Assembly: GCF_037042905.1 (NCBI RefSeq)
Contig: NC_087257.1
Location: 14,420,001-14,484,000, forward strand
Origin: Lytechinus pictus
Taxonomy: Eukaryota > Echinodermata > Echinoidea > Temnopleuroida > Toxopneustidae
Reading direction: 5' to 3'
Length of the DNA stretch: 64,000 nucleotides
Made by a program: the position numbers and the translations under genes. Positions 14,201 through 24,603 of this stretch are shown piece by piece. The notes under the pieces are model-generated. The model made no database searches and had not been told where the DNA came from. It worked only from the letters and a program-made list of their open reading frames with translations. Within the stretch, counting starts at the first letter, position 1. Every line of letters begins with the position of its first letter.

Positions 14201-17200
14201 AGGTTTATCTTCGAACACGAAATTAGTGTCATATGAAAGATGAATAAATTTTCTACAAGTTGATATTATTCATAGGTGATGAAAAGGTAATTCGGCAGAG
14301 ATCTTAATAAGAAAAGTGCATTTTGAAATTGTTTCCCCCAAAACGAAAATTTGCAAAATACTTGATTTACCATATACATGTATCTAAGGAAAATAAAGGA
14401 GTTGTCTTGAAACTTTCTAGAAAACTGTCCTATATAATAATATACAGTTATTAAGAAATTGAGTTGTTTTTTACTGCATTTTACAGACTTAAATGTACTA
14501 TATTGTCATTATCTTTACCACCCTTTTCAACATATTGATAAGTTTTTCTAACCTACACCTTTTCAATCTTGGAGTCGTATACTGAATGAATTTATTTTGA
14601 TCTTCTGAAAACTTGAATATTGTCCCTTGGCCGCCACCTTGACCTTGGATTATGACAAAAAACTCTTAACAGAACTTTTCAATTCGACGTCATAGGAAAA
14701 CAAATTACAAATGTTTTGAGGGTATTCTGATTATGAGAAATTAATTGAGTGGGTTATCTTTATTCTTTACGATTTGAATAAACAATTCTGGTACATTAAA
14801 GTGGCAAAAAATGACAAAAACCTCTGTTGACCAATGTAAAGAAGGGGAAGGTCTTTTTGGAACATTGAGATGTGTATGGTTGTGTTATTAATCTATTTAA
14901 TATTTTCAAGAGTAGAAAATGTGGTGACGAGTCAGTACCAGGGAAAAGGCCTCCTGTAAATTGCATTTTACAACTTGCAACAATTATATCATGTCAAAAT
15001 GTAAGCTTTATGGTTCTTAGGGAGGACTTTGCCGGACAGGCAGTCAATTTTAGAAGTCATTGGCAGGCTCATGTGCTAGATTTGGGCGATCTTTTTGAGC
15101 TAAAACTTTGTGCCAATGTGATCTTGAAAGCTATATTCCTGATCCAGAAGTTGTAAACTTTGGACTGGAAAAGCAATTTTGCTTGCTGCAAAATTCAAGA
15201 GATTTTTTATTCTCTTTGAGAAAAAACCACGGAATTTTCTTGGTTGCCATCCAGGCAACCATGATGGCAGTTTTGGTTGCCAATGTCACCCGGGCACCGC
15301 TAATTTCGAGCCCTGCTTTGGAGTGGGGATGGTGGATGGAAATTCCCTCACGTGTGATCTGTTCCTTCTCAAGATTCCTCCGCTCGGCTTTGATACTTCG
15401 TAAGACCTGGGTTCCTCACAGACTTTGGATGCTTTAGCTGGTATCCAAGTGTGTTATATTGGATGTATAACTCTCACTGGCTGTCCTACATGCAGAGGTG
15501 GTAGATTAGAACTTGCATGTCGATAATGCACTTCCTTCACCTTGTCTTGCCATTCAAGAGAAAATCAGTGGTAGTAGAATCTCTCGAGAAATAGTGACTT
15601 GATAATGTGGTTCTGATGGGTCTACCAAATAACATTTCTGCTGGTGATCTCAAGTTACTTTCGACTGGTGTTGCTCTCAGGTTCATCATTGCTAGTTGAC
15701 TGTCTTGGCCAGTCTGAGAACATTTTGTCAAATGATTCTTGACTGTACGAACCATCCTCTGAGCTAATCCGTTTGATCCTGGATAGTGTGGAGAAGAAGT
15801 AATGTGCTTGATATTCCACTTCTTTCTTCTGCTGCCTTGCTTGATGTTTCTGGCAAGTTTCACTCTGCTTTATCAACTGGTCGATGTCCTTGTTGATGTT
15901 TGACAAGAACTCTGTCTCACGAGCAAGTCGTCTGGTACTTTCGATTCCCATGTGTCCTAGGTGAAGCTGTCCAATGATATCATTCCTCAGTGACTTCGGT
16001 ACGATGACTTGACTTCCCGTGAAGAGTACTCCATGTGATAATCCTATGTTATCTCTATATGACCAATACTGCCTAAGGGATTTCAATAACTCTTGGATTG
16101 TTTCAGGCCAACTCAGGCCAAATCTGCCATAATGATCTGGGAATTGGATCACTAGCCGTTTCTCTCTGAAGTTTTGTCCTCTTGTGTCTTCCGAAGAGTA
16201 ATAGGTCGATCGCATATGCGAATATTTTTCCTCAGAGCAGATGGATTTAACTCTGACACCTAACGGTACATCGCATGCTTCCTAGGATTAGGAAGTCGAC
16301 TCAACGGATCGGAAAGAATCATGTCGTAAGATTTCCCTCTATGTTTGAGTAGTCGGAATGTGCAGTGGAAAGACTTTGGATGCAAACGCAACAGGTTACC
16401 TTCATGAAGCAGGCATGCTCCTAGATCTTTCATTGATGTATCTATCTTGACAGTTCTCTCTCTCTCTCTGGGTCATAGAACTGTAGACATGCACCTGATG
16501 ATACTGCACATTTCAGGCTGTTCAAGGAATGTTCATGATCATCGTCCCAGATAAACGGTAATTCCTTGTGGAGAAGTTATCGAAGTGGTGCTGACTTTTC
16601 CCACAAATTAGGAACATATGTTGCTAGGTATTTGAACAATACTAGGCATTTCTGAACATCCTCTTTGTCCTTGGGTAATAGTACTGTGGTAATGTGTTTG
16701 GCTTCTACCTTGCTAGGATCTGGGTAGATATCTGATCTAGTGCACTTGGAGCCAAAGAAGTTGATAGCTTCTTTCTTGATTGTGCACTTGGAGCTGTTGA
16801 ACACTGAGTCTTCTTGCTTTGCCGTCTCCATGGACAAATACATATTATTGTTGTGTTCCTCCACGTTGATCTCGATCTTGTCCTTCAATTAGTGTGCTAG
16901 ACTTGCGTGGTGCGTCTATGGTAGGTTTAGCGATGTCCTTGACATGAAGCATCGCTTTTCTTTTGAAACTACCAATAGCATCGAAGTGCTCTGGAAATGC
17001 TTGTTCGAGATCCTTATCACTTGTGATAGGTGTTTGTTTAGGTTTAGGGTTAGGTGTAGGTGTGTCATAATTGTACATTGAGTGAATTGTGATAATTCCA
17101 AGGTCAGTGCAACCTAACAACCCAAGGATAGCTGAAACCTTGACATCTGGTACATAGAATGTCTGTGTTAACCATTTCGGACTGTAACATTTTATGTCAA

Positions 17201-20200
17201 GTGTACCTTTACATTTCATTGGAATCTCACCATAAGCTTCAAGTTTTACTGGTGTTTGTTTCACTAATGATTCCGACTTTGAACTTTATATTTCCTTGGC
17301 GTACGTACTATGATAGTGTTAGTACTTGCACGTGAGTCAACTCTTAGGTAGAGCTTATGTTTACCGACTCTGTAGGCATATGCAAATGTTAGCAAATGCT
17401 ACTGTACCTTCTGAATTTACAACTGTGTGTGGCCCATTGGTGTGTATTGTGTCAAATTATGCAAAGTTGGATAGACTGCCTTTAGACTGATAATGATCTT
17501 GATCTGTGATAGTATCGTGTGCTGTGTCCATTTCGCTGATTGGATATTTTTTTTAAAACAAGTTCACACCTAGTTACCAATAATACATATAGCATTTCCA
17601 TTTATTTCAAAGCAGGATAAAAGAGCATTGTAGATTAAATGCCTTGCTCACGGGCATAGCTGCCGCGGCCGGAAATCGAACCCCGGACTTTTTCATGTAT
17701 GGCCAGGCACCTTAGACCACTCGGCCACGGCACCTCCACTTTGTTTTGGTAAACGATCATCAGATATCATGTCAGATCTTCGGTCATCTGAACTACGTTA
17801 TGGTTTTCAACTATGATCACTTTTTGACTGGCGACAGAATTACCCCCAATGACTTTTACTGTGGAGAGCCAATTACATTAATATGGACCCCCAAACGGTT
17901 CATAGTTGTCTGAGAATGATAATTTAGGTTTTTTCCTTCATTATGAAAGCAAACGGAACAGAGTTGTAAACATAAGAGATATACAATCAACATAATTTTT
18001 GCTCTTCATAAATTTAGAAAAGAGTTAGAACGTGTTGGATAATAAACCTGATTTTTGAATACAGGCCATAAATTCAAAATACAGATAAGGTGGAGGTAAC
18101 ACAGTTGTGTATTGATGTGTCAGAACTTCATCTTTGTTACCTGCAGTGCTAGTGTATCTTATAACTGTTTCCAAAAGACTTAATTAAATAAATTCTTTAT
18201 GATGTAACAGAAACACTTTTTTGGCTTTACATCCTTCTGAATCAGATACATTTCTATTACGATGCACATTACATACTGTATATTAAGGTGTGTTAGTCAT
18301 ACCAACACAATCGATGCGAGAGGCTGATCCAAGCTATTGTATTTTTTGAATGACATACCATTCATCACTTTGCAATCGTTTTCATGGGTGTGACTGCCAC
18401 ACCGAGGTTGCTTTTTGGCCTCACTTAAGCGCAAAATCGCTTAATACATTCAGCATATTTTCCTTCTTCCTAAAGCAAATGAAGATACTCATGGTGGCAT
18501 GAAGCCTGCCAATATTCTCGTTGATACATCCTCTTTCATATCGAATGTTGAGATTGTGCATTAATTACTGATATTCATAATAAATCTGATCAATAACAGT
18601 GCATGTGCATTTTTTTAAACCAAAAACATACAAATTTTGGCCAAAAGTCTTAATTCTTTCAAAAACTATATAAACCGACTTTTAATCGAAGAATAAAGGG
18701 ATTGTAGTAAATTCTACCAACAAAATGACATATAATTTTGCATTTTATTAAGGCCTATCTCCATTTTCTGGGTTGAAAATGTGACAATAAACATTAGTGT
18801 ATCCAAGTCTCCGATATGCAGTAAAAAAGCTAAATTTCTGAAAATTTAATTTTCAAGTTTGAGACATTATAAGTTTGTGACTAAAAACGATATCGATTTG
18901 GAATTTCGTCCACTTAATAATTGTATATTAAAAAAGTTTTCTAGAAATTTTTGAGGCGATTCCTTTATTTTCTTTAGATTTATGGTAAATTATGTATTTC
19001 GCAAATTTTCAATTTTTTGCAAAAAATTCTGAAAATTGCATTTTTCCTATTAAAATCTCAGCCGAATTAGCTTTTCATCACCCGTGAATAGTATCAACTT
19101 GTAGAAAATTTATTTATCTTTCATATGACACTAATTTTGTGGCAAATGAATGTTTGTGTCGGAATCTATGTACGAAAAACCAAATCCCATGAATATGGCG
19201 GCCATTTTGGACGCCATCTTGAATTTGAACCCCATGGGACAATATTTCGTTTTGGGAACATCAAAATTCATTCACTACACATCTTACGGATTACAAAAAT
19301 GTAGGTTAAAAAAATATATCATTCGGGTGCATGGGAACCCTATCTCTCTCCCCTACTAATTACATTCATTTATTTAGTTATTTCCCCTTTAAGGATAGCC
19401 AAGAATGATAAAGAACATTCAAGAACGTGTTTGTAAAAGCTTTTGTCCTGCAGGCCTCTTGCCTATTTAAAGGCCAAGGAGTTTTATTTTTGAATAGGGA
19501 AAAGCAAACAATAGATTCCTCAGGCAGTGGAAGAGAACAATAGGATTCCAGTGGTAGTGGAAATAAACAATAGAATTAGCTATGTTGTTGATTTCACTGA
19601 GGTCATTCAAGAATGTTTTAGAAATGTGGACTGCTCCTGAAAGGAGAATGTTTTTTAAAGACAATACTAGAACCTTCCATGATAGTGTATACTAGAATGT
19701 TCTAGAATAGTTGAAATGTGCATATATAAGCTGCAGTTTCTACAAGGACTTCATCACATCATATTAGATCACTTGATCATATCAGATCACTTCATCATAT
19801 CAGATCAGAACTCAGAGTTTCACGCCAGACTTTATGTCAGAGCAGAGTTTATTTCCACCTGGAATATTTATCTTCTGTGGAATTATTTGCCCGCCATCAA
19901 TGAACTGTTTGCAGTTATTTTGAGAGAGGAATTTTCAGTTCTCATCGAGATCATCAACATCATCAACATGTTCAATGAACGCTTTTCAACCCATGGATTG
20001 CTGAAATTGACTGTTAATCATCATCAACATCGTCTTCACGGACATTTCAACTCGTTACAGTGACTCTTGTTATTAATCGTGCTTCAACATCAGTTTCATC
20101 ATCGCCATCATTGTGGACTTTTATCTGGATACTATCATTTGGATCATAAAGTTTGAATAACACCAGAACTGATTTCAAGAGACGTAAGACCATTATCATT

Positions 20201-23200
20201 TTATGATTTGTTTGTGTATACTTAATTATTTCCTGTAATAAAAAGAAGGAAATTCAAACTAAATTTTACTTGTTATTTGTTGCAGTATCGTAACAACGGT
20301 TGGTGTCAGGGTAACTCGATAAGGGCAAGACGACATGTTATGATTTAACGACCCATTCCTTTATTTGTGATAGAGTCTCTTTCTTTTTATCCTTTGTAAC
20401 TGATTAAACACACCAAAGGGGCGATCGCCCCCAGTAAGCACTGTCCCTGCTAAATGCGTTTGTGAGCGTGAATGTGAGTGTGTGCGTGGGTGTTTAGCCG
20501 TATATGCATGTGGACTCCCTGAAGGTTATAGGCTGCATGTAGGCCTACGTGTGCATGATGCATGCAATCTAAAGAAGATGTAGAGTACTTGGGGAAGGGA
20601 GCGTCTATTTCGAGGAGTAAATATTAGGAAAGCCATGCTTCATGTAAAGATATTCACAAAACATTGTTTTATTATGTTTTGACAAAAATTGATGGTGTGT
20701 TATTCAAAGAGCACATGGCTTCTCTCAACCTATTTCACTGAGACTGTACGAGCTCATAGTACTTGGAAGACTTAATGGCTATTTACATGTCCTTGCAAAG
20801 TGCTATCCCAAGATAGTACTTCAATTACGAACGGGAAACCATCAACGTCTTGCAGATTATGATTGTTTATGGAATTAAAAATGAAATAGAGTGCTAAAGG
20901 TTAAATTGAATCAAATAATTGATCGTAGTATGACGTACACCGCTAGTTTGAAACGGTCGCTCTCTCGTGCTATTCGCATCACCTCTCCCATTCCTCCAAC
21001 CTGGTTCGTTCCCATGACAACGGCAGCAATGAGACCTAGGAGAATGATGATGGTCTGATGAACATCTGACCAAACGATTGCTCTCATTCCTCCCTGTGTG
21101 AAGAGGACAAGGAACATGAAACAACAACAAAAAGAGAATCAAAATCGAATGACTATAATCTCTCAAAATGATTCAACGATATCGTGCAAGCTGCACCGTG
21201 GTAAAACCGACAGTGGTTTATGAAAACCTTGCAGGAATTTACTTCTTCAGAATAATGTTTGTGCGTTGTAATAGTATCATAGTCCCTTAGGAAGGGCAGA
21301 TATGTTAAAAGTTACATGGTATATGCGCTATAAAAGAACTGAATACATGAATAATACAATAATTTATTATTATAAAAACCCTATATTAGGTTACATAGCG
21401 CCAATTGAATCTTCCATACGCAATCGAGACAATGTTTTTTGTTATTCTTACAATAAATTCGACAAAAGAAGAATATCCATAAACGCTTTTAATGCTCAGT
21501 TTCATCGTATTTCTTTAATATCCATGATAACGTTCATTACCATACAATATTCATTAATTCTAATTGTAATCTTATGCATTCATTTCTCCTCCTTTCACAA
21601 CAAAACTATTATCATTCTTTTTTTTATTGATGTCTTTCATGAATGGGTGGTAACCGCTAAGATCAAATTGAATTAATCATCTTAATGATGACTAATACTT
21701 TCAGAAAAAATGTCCATGGATGCACTTGATTTGATGATAGTAAATTCTATGCATTACTCTCGCTAACCAATTATTCGATTAAAAGATGAATCGAAAAAGT
21801 ACAGAAAGAAAGATATTATTCAGTCTTACCACCGTTGTAAAACTAAGAGCAACGACCAGGATTATAGTGTGACTCGCCCATAAATTGAAGCCAGTCACTA
21901 TAAAAAGAAAAAGCACGACACTTCAAGCAACCTAGGAGCGTACATGTGTGAGCTAATATGACAAAGATTTGATAAATATGCAAAACATCATTTCTATCAC
22001 ACAGCACTGATCCACAGTTGCATTCACAATAATCGTCACCCCTATCTTACCCACCCACACGCACACGCAGTAGCGTACCGTGAACCGGAGGAGACAAAGC
22101 ATTGGGGGGGCACTGCATTGTCTGTGAACAATGCTGTGCCCCCCCCCCCCCAATGCTTTGTCTCCTCCGAGTCACGGTCCGCCACTGCGCACACGAAATA
22201 AACACAGCTTATGACGATCATTTTGAGCAGCTATTTCTTCCAAATTTTGACCGATTGATCTTGGCATGCACTGATAGCAAACTTTGTACATTTCTAGACC
22301 GATTCTAATCAACAGTGTGCTCCCAAACGAAATTTATCAATTTTTAAAAGTTTTTGACATGTAGATAAACAAAAAGAGGCCTACAGATGTATTCGTCACA
22401 TCGAATGCTGTCATTTTATCGTAATAACTTAATAGGCCATTTTAATGAAATCAATTCTCCAAATTTCTAATTTAAGGTCAGTGTTCTTACCAGTTTGAAT
22501 TACTAATGATGGCACATACAAAACAATGCCGAGATATACCATCTAAAAACGGAAAAAAGAAAAGAATCCATATTATCCTGCAAGGTTAGGGGCATCTCCT
22601 TATTCACTAACTTTAATATTATCTCAGATAAAGAGACAATGGCCTACAAGACAAGACAACAACATTTTCCTCATTCTGAAAAAAATAAAATCAATGCCCT
22701 TTTGTGGGTAAAGATGTAAAAACAATTTTCTGAGTGTAATTAATAATAATTAATACAATGCAATGCATGAAATTGATTTTGTGGGAACGTTAAACAAAAT
22801 AATGTATAAGATTTATTGCTGTATATTTCTTCCACATAAGATTGCAAAGGGTATAGGAAATCATAACAGTACCTGTCTTGTTTTTTGATCAGCATATGAA
22901 CAGTCGTTAATTTGTCTATGATTAATTTGTGACCCCTTGTTTGTTACGGCACATTTTTGTATATTCCACATTTTGGTTAGTTTTGCAAAATGTGCAATTT
23001 ACCAAAATATGCCGTAACTATGTTACGACACATGTTGGTATTATGCCTCTTTAGTTAAATAACTACACAGGGACACTGATAATACCTGAAGTCCAGTGGA
23101 TTAGATACTAGCTCGTCATCATCACGCCCATGTTCGTTGTGGAAATGGACGTGGTAATAAAACAACTTAGGCATGTTATAGGCGTGTCAATCATTATGAA

Positions 23201-24332
23201 AAGAAGGAGGGGTTTCGCCATTTTAGAAAACGAATGACCCCAGAATAGGGGTATTTTGTAAATACCGCTGAAATGGGTTATTCGCTATATTTGTATATGA
23301 TTGGGTATATTTGATTATGTTTATTTTATTCGTTTTATATGAAAGTGCATGCAAATAATCATTCAATAACTCACCATCTGTACAATAAATAGTAGACTGC
23401 AGAATACTCTCACAGTCTTGTTGAATCGAAGCTCTAAATACTAAAGCAAGAAGAGATTATTTATTTATCATCATACATTTTCAGCGTCAAAATTTAGCAG
23501 TAAATATCAAACATTTTGCAGATGACAGCTTGCAATGAAATATAAAAATAGTAATCGAATCCATACAAAACAACATCATTCAAATCACAGAAACTGTATT
23601 TTTTGCTTTTCCTTCAAATTCTATTAGAGAAAGAAAAGCTGATTTCGCGTTTCTTACCCACACTTTTTTAGTGCAAATATGGGCGATGCCCTATAGAGTG
23701 ACCCCCCTTGCGTTTGTTTTCAAGAAGAGAAGAAGAAAAAGAAGGCAAAGTAAAAAAAATTGGTCTGAGTCATACGTACTAATCTTCGTATTCGATTAAA
23801 ATAAGATGATGATAATTAAAATGGCGTCACCTTTCAATCGGCTTGCCCCACTCCTTATCAAATGCCATGGCGCTGCCCCTGGTCCTGAATTTCAATATCA
23901 AAATATATATATATAATTTGTACAATCATTTTTATTAAATCATCATTCTTTACGTAGTTTCCTCACCTCAAAAGCGCTTACAACGCCAATGTTGAAATAC
24001 AAAGGCACAAACATCCGACACACAATGGCACCACCGATGATGTAAGCCAAACATATCCACCAAAACATTGTATTATACATATACACATCAACCGGGGTGC
24101 CCAGGATATTAATAGCTGCTGCGAATGGGATCGTCATTGACATCGAAACGGGTATGACGTTTAGACGTCGACTGCCAAGAAGGAAGCGTTCGGAGGTAAT
24201 CCGATGTCGGCCACGATGACGGCGTTCGACGTAGGCGGCAACGAGTCCGATGACGAGCGACAAGACAAGCATGGTGATACAGACCGCGTAGTCCCCGGGA
24301 GTGAAGAGTTTTGGTATTGTGTTGCTCTCCAT
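5274..24332 (-). CDS. SLC5-family sodium/solute symporter, SLC5A8 (SMCT)-like, complete
   Basis: Fifteen exons join in phase: 24332-23967, 23440-23375, 22542-22491, 21897-21830, 21093-20939, 12141-12001, 11056-10927, 10578-10490, 9791-9679, 9096-9026, 8445-8359, 8011-7806, 7069-6969, 6754-6699, 5402-5274. They total 1830 nt and encode 609 residues, the usual SLC5A8/12 length. Family landmarks in order: LLGSRR and ILGTP (exon 1), FE-YLELRFNK across exons 1/2, VTGF-LW, GGMRAIVWSDVHQ, NQVIVQKYISL, DQLTPFFVMDLF, GLPGLF followed by SSLSSG in the sodium-site helix, and LYRLSYQYYAPLG before the last helix. About 13 membrane helices are expected. SLC5A8-type proteins import short monocarboxylates with sodium at the plasma membrane; the substrate here is inferred. 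The tail is acidic and ends TTTWL, a class I PDZ-ligand pattern. Start: the ATG before ESNTIPKLF lies 10 bases past an acceptor-like AG (24343). The small exons 6754-6699 and 5402-5274 are poorly conserved and supported mainly by phase. Confidence 0.93.
7628..7798. repeat. short inverted-repeat (MITE-like) fragment in SLC5 intron 12
   Basis: CAGCTGGGTG (near 7631) and its complement CACCCAGCTG (near 7744) form inverted arms around an AT-rich core. The right side ends in TTTTAGAGTGTA, the same terminus as the 51818-52003 element. It stops a few bases from the splice donor at 7805. The left terminus is not identified. Confidence 0.4.
11142..11552. repeat. foldback MITE in SLC5 intron 6
   Basis: The ends TTTCCGATTCG (near 11147) and CGAATCGGAAA (near 11535) are inverted, and the arms carry many variants of TTTGGTCTAAT and its complement. 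The same motif family occurs at 62685-63200. It has no coding potential. Confidence 0.65.
12879..14207. repeat. left long inverted terminal repeat
   Basis: Starts near TAGGGTTCCCATGCACCC and contains AAGATGGCGTCCAAAATGGC (13014-13033). The 69-codon open frame here also exists in the right arm with few changes, but it is simply part of the repeat. Confidence 0.75.
15537..17400 (-). pseudogene. degenerate Ty3/gypsy-type pol remnant
   Basis: Read on the minus strand, the order is protease, reverse transcriptase and RNase H remnants, then integrase, as in Ty3 elements. The protease piece (about 17370-17045) has a D-S-R-A active-site triplet instead of D-S-G and a later CTDLG motif. The RT piece (about 16800-16580) is only the thumb side; the palm with its YxDD box is absent. 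Integrase (about 16060-15550) keeps an HxxxH-like start but has His for the last zinc-binding Cys, and Gln where the catalytic Glu should be. Several frameshifts and stops break it. It is clearly inactive and lies inside the inverted-repeat insertion. Confidence 0.8.
17600..17736 (-). mobile_element. tRNA-headed SINE
   Basis: The minus strand shows a tRNA-Leu/Ser-like head with A box TGGCCGAGTGG (17717-17727) and B box GGTTCGATTTCC (17671-17682), then a non-tRNA body with GTGAGCAAGGCATTTAATC. The anticodon arm does not fold properly, so this is a SINE and not a tRNA gene. Confidence 0.75.
18044..19357. repeat. right long inverted terminal repeat
   Basis: Reverse-complement partner of 12879-14207. 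Pairing starts inside near CCTGATTTTTGAATACAGG (the inner end of the left arm) and runs out to GCATGGGAACCCTA near 19329-19342. Confidence 0.75.
19406..20295 (+). mobile_element. LTR-like segment (solo or truncated retroelement)
   Basis: A possible TG...CA-bounded block carries a TATA box (CATATATAAG, 19721-19730) and AATAAA (20237-20242). It is followed at once by GGTTGGTGTCAGGG (20298-20311), a primer-binding or leader motif of the kind seen just after Ty3-type LTRs. No gag or pol follows on the plus strand. It lies immediately outside the big inverted-repeat insertion and in opposite orientation to the pol remnant, so it is probably a separate insertion. Exact ends are uncertain. Confidence 0.45.
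19413..19707 (+). promoter_or_regulatory. cluster of heat-shock elements upstream of a TATA box
   Basis: Two perfect three-unit GAAnnTTCnnGAA sites occur at 19413-19425 and 19695-19707. A four-unit array with one mismatched unit lies at 19606-19623 and a two-unit GAAnnTTC at 19670-19677. The last perfect site ends 14 bases before the TATA box at 19721. Binding by HSF is inferred from the consensus. Confidence 0.55.
22068..22187. mobile_element. 120-bp hAT-like MITE
   Basis: The ends CAGTAGCGTACCGTGA and (complement of the right end) CAGTGGCGGACCGTGA are inverted copies, with arms continuing through GGAGGAGACAAAGCATTGG. An exact 8-bp duplication, CGCACACG, flanks it (22060-22067 and 22188-22195). 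The CAGTGGCG-type end plus 8-bp duplication fits hAT. It sits in SLC5 intron 3. Confidence 0.85.
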
Positions 24333-24341
24333 ATTTCTATT

Positions 24342-24599
24342 ACTGAGTGTGAAACAAAACGTGGAACGTACAAATAAATGATATAAAAATACCATCCAAC
24401 GTTCGATGAAACGTTTATAGGCCATGTAGGCATATTACAAATGAAATAATCAAAGCAATATCAGCAATGTTAATTTAGGAGTGACAATAAATGAATAATG
24501 CAATCTCAACTAGGATTATGCATTTTTTAACAGAAATTATTCATAACTTTTTCTAAATGATGATAAATTATGTTTCTATAGCCCTGTTTCATGCTTACC
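24342..24599 (-). other. candidate 5' UTR intron of the SLC5 gene
   Basis: A strong donor-like CAG|GTAAGC lies at 24601-24596 and an acceptor-like CTCAG at 24347-24343, just ahead of the start codon at 24332. This would make a non-coding first exon upstream of 24599. It has not been confirmed by any transcript. Confidence 0.4.
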
Positions 24600-24603
24600 T
24601 GCT

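Larger units (their letters stand above)
12879..19357. mobile_element. 6.5-kb insertion with ~1.3-kb inverted terminal repeats, in SLC5 intron 5
   Basis: The left arm (12879-14207) and right arm (18044-19357) are near-identical inverted copies over most of their length. The interior of about 3.8 kb holds a second, direct partial copy of the arm (14215-14560, repeating 13090-13500), a broken Ty3-type pol region and a tRNA-headed SINE. AATTA flanks both ends (12874-12878 and 19358-19362), a possible 5-bp target duplication in AT-rich DNA. No transposase is recognised. It may be a giant foldback element, or a hairpin-like rearrangement that trapped other repeats. Confidence 0.7.

Noticed and set aside
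17040-17070. TTAGGG-like short run as telomeric repeat
   Set aside because: Only two or three imperfect units inside the Ty3 remnant.
17660-17730. tRNA gene on the minus strand
   Set aside because: A and B boxes are present but the anticodon arm does not fold and a SINE body follows.
19716-20063. 115-codon plus-strand open frame
   Set aside because: It starts in the TATA box region of the LTR-like block, has no recognisable domain and lies wholly inside that repeat.
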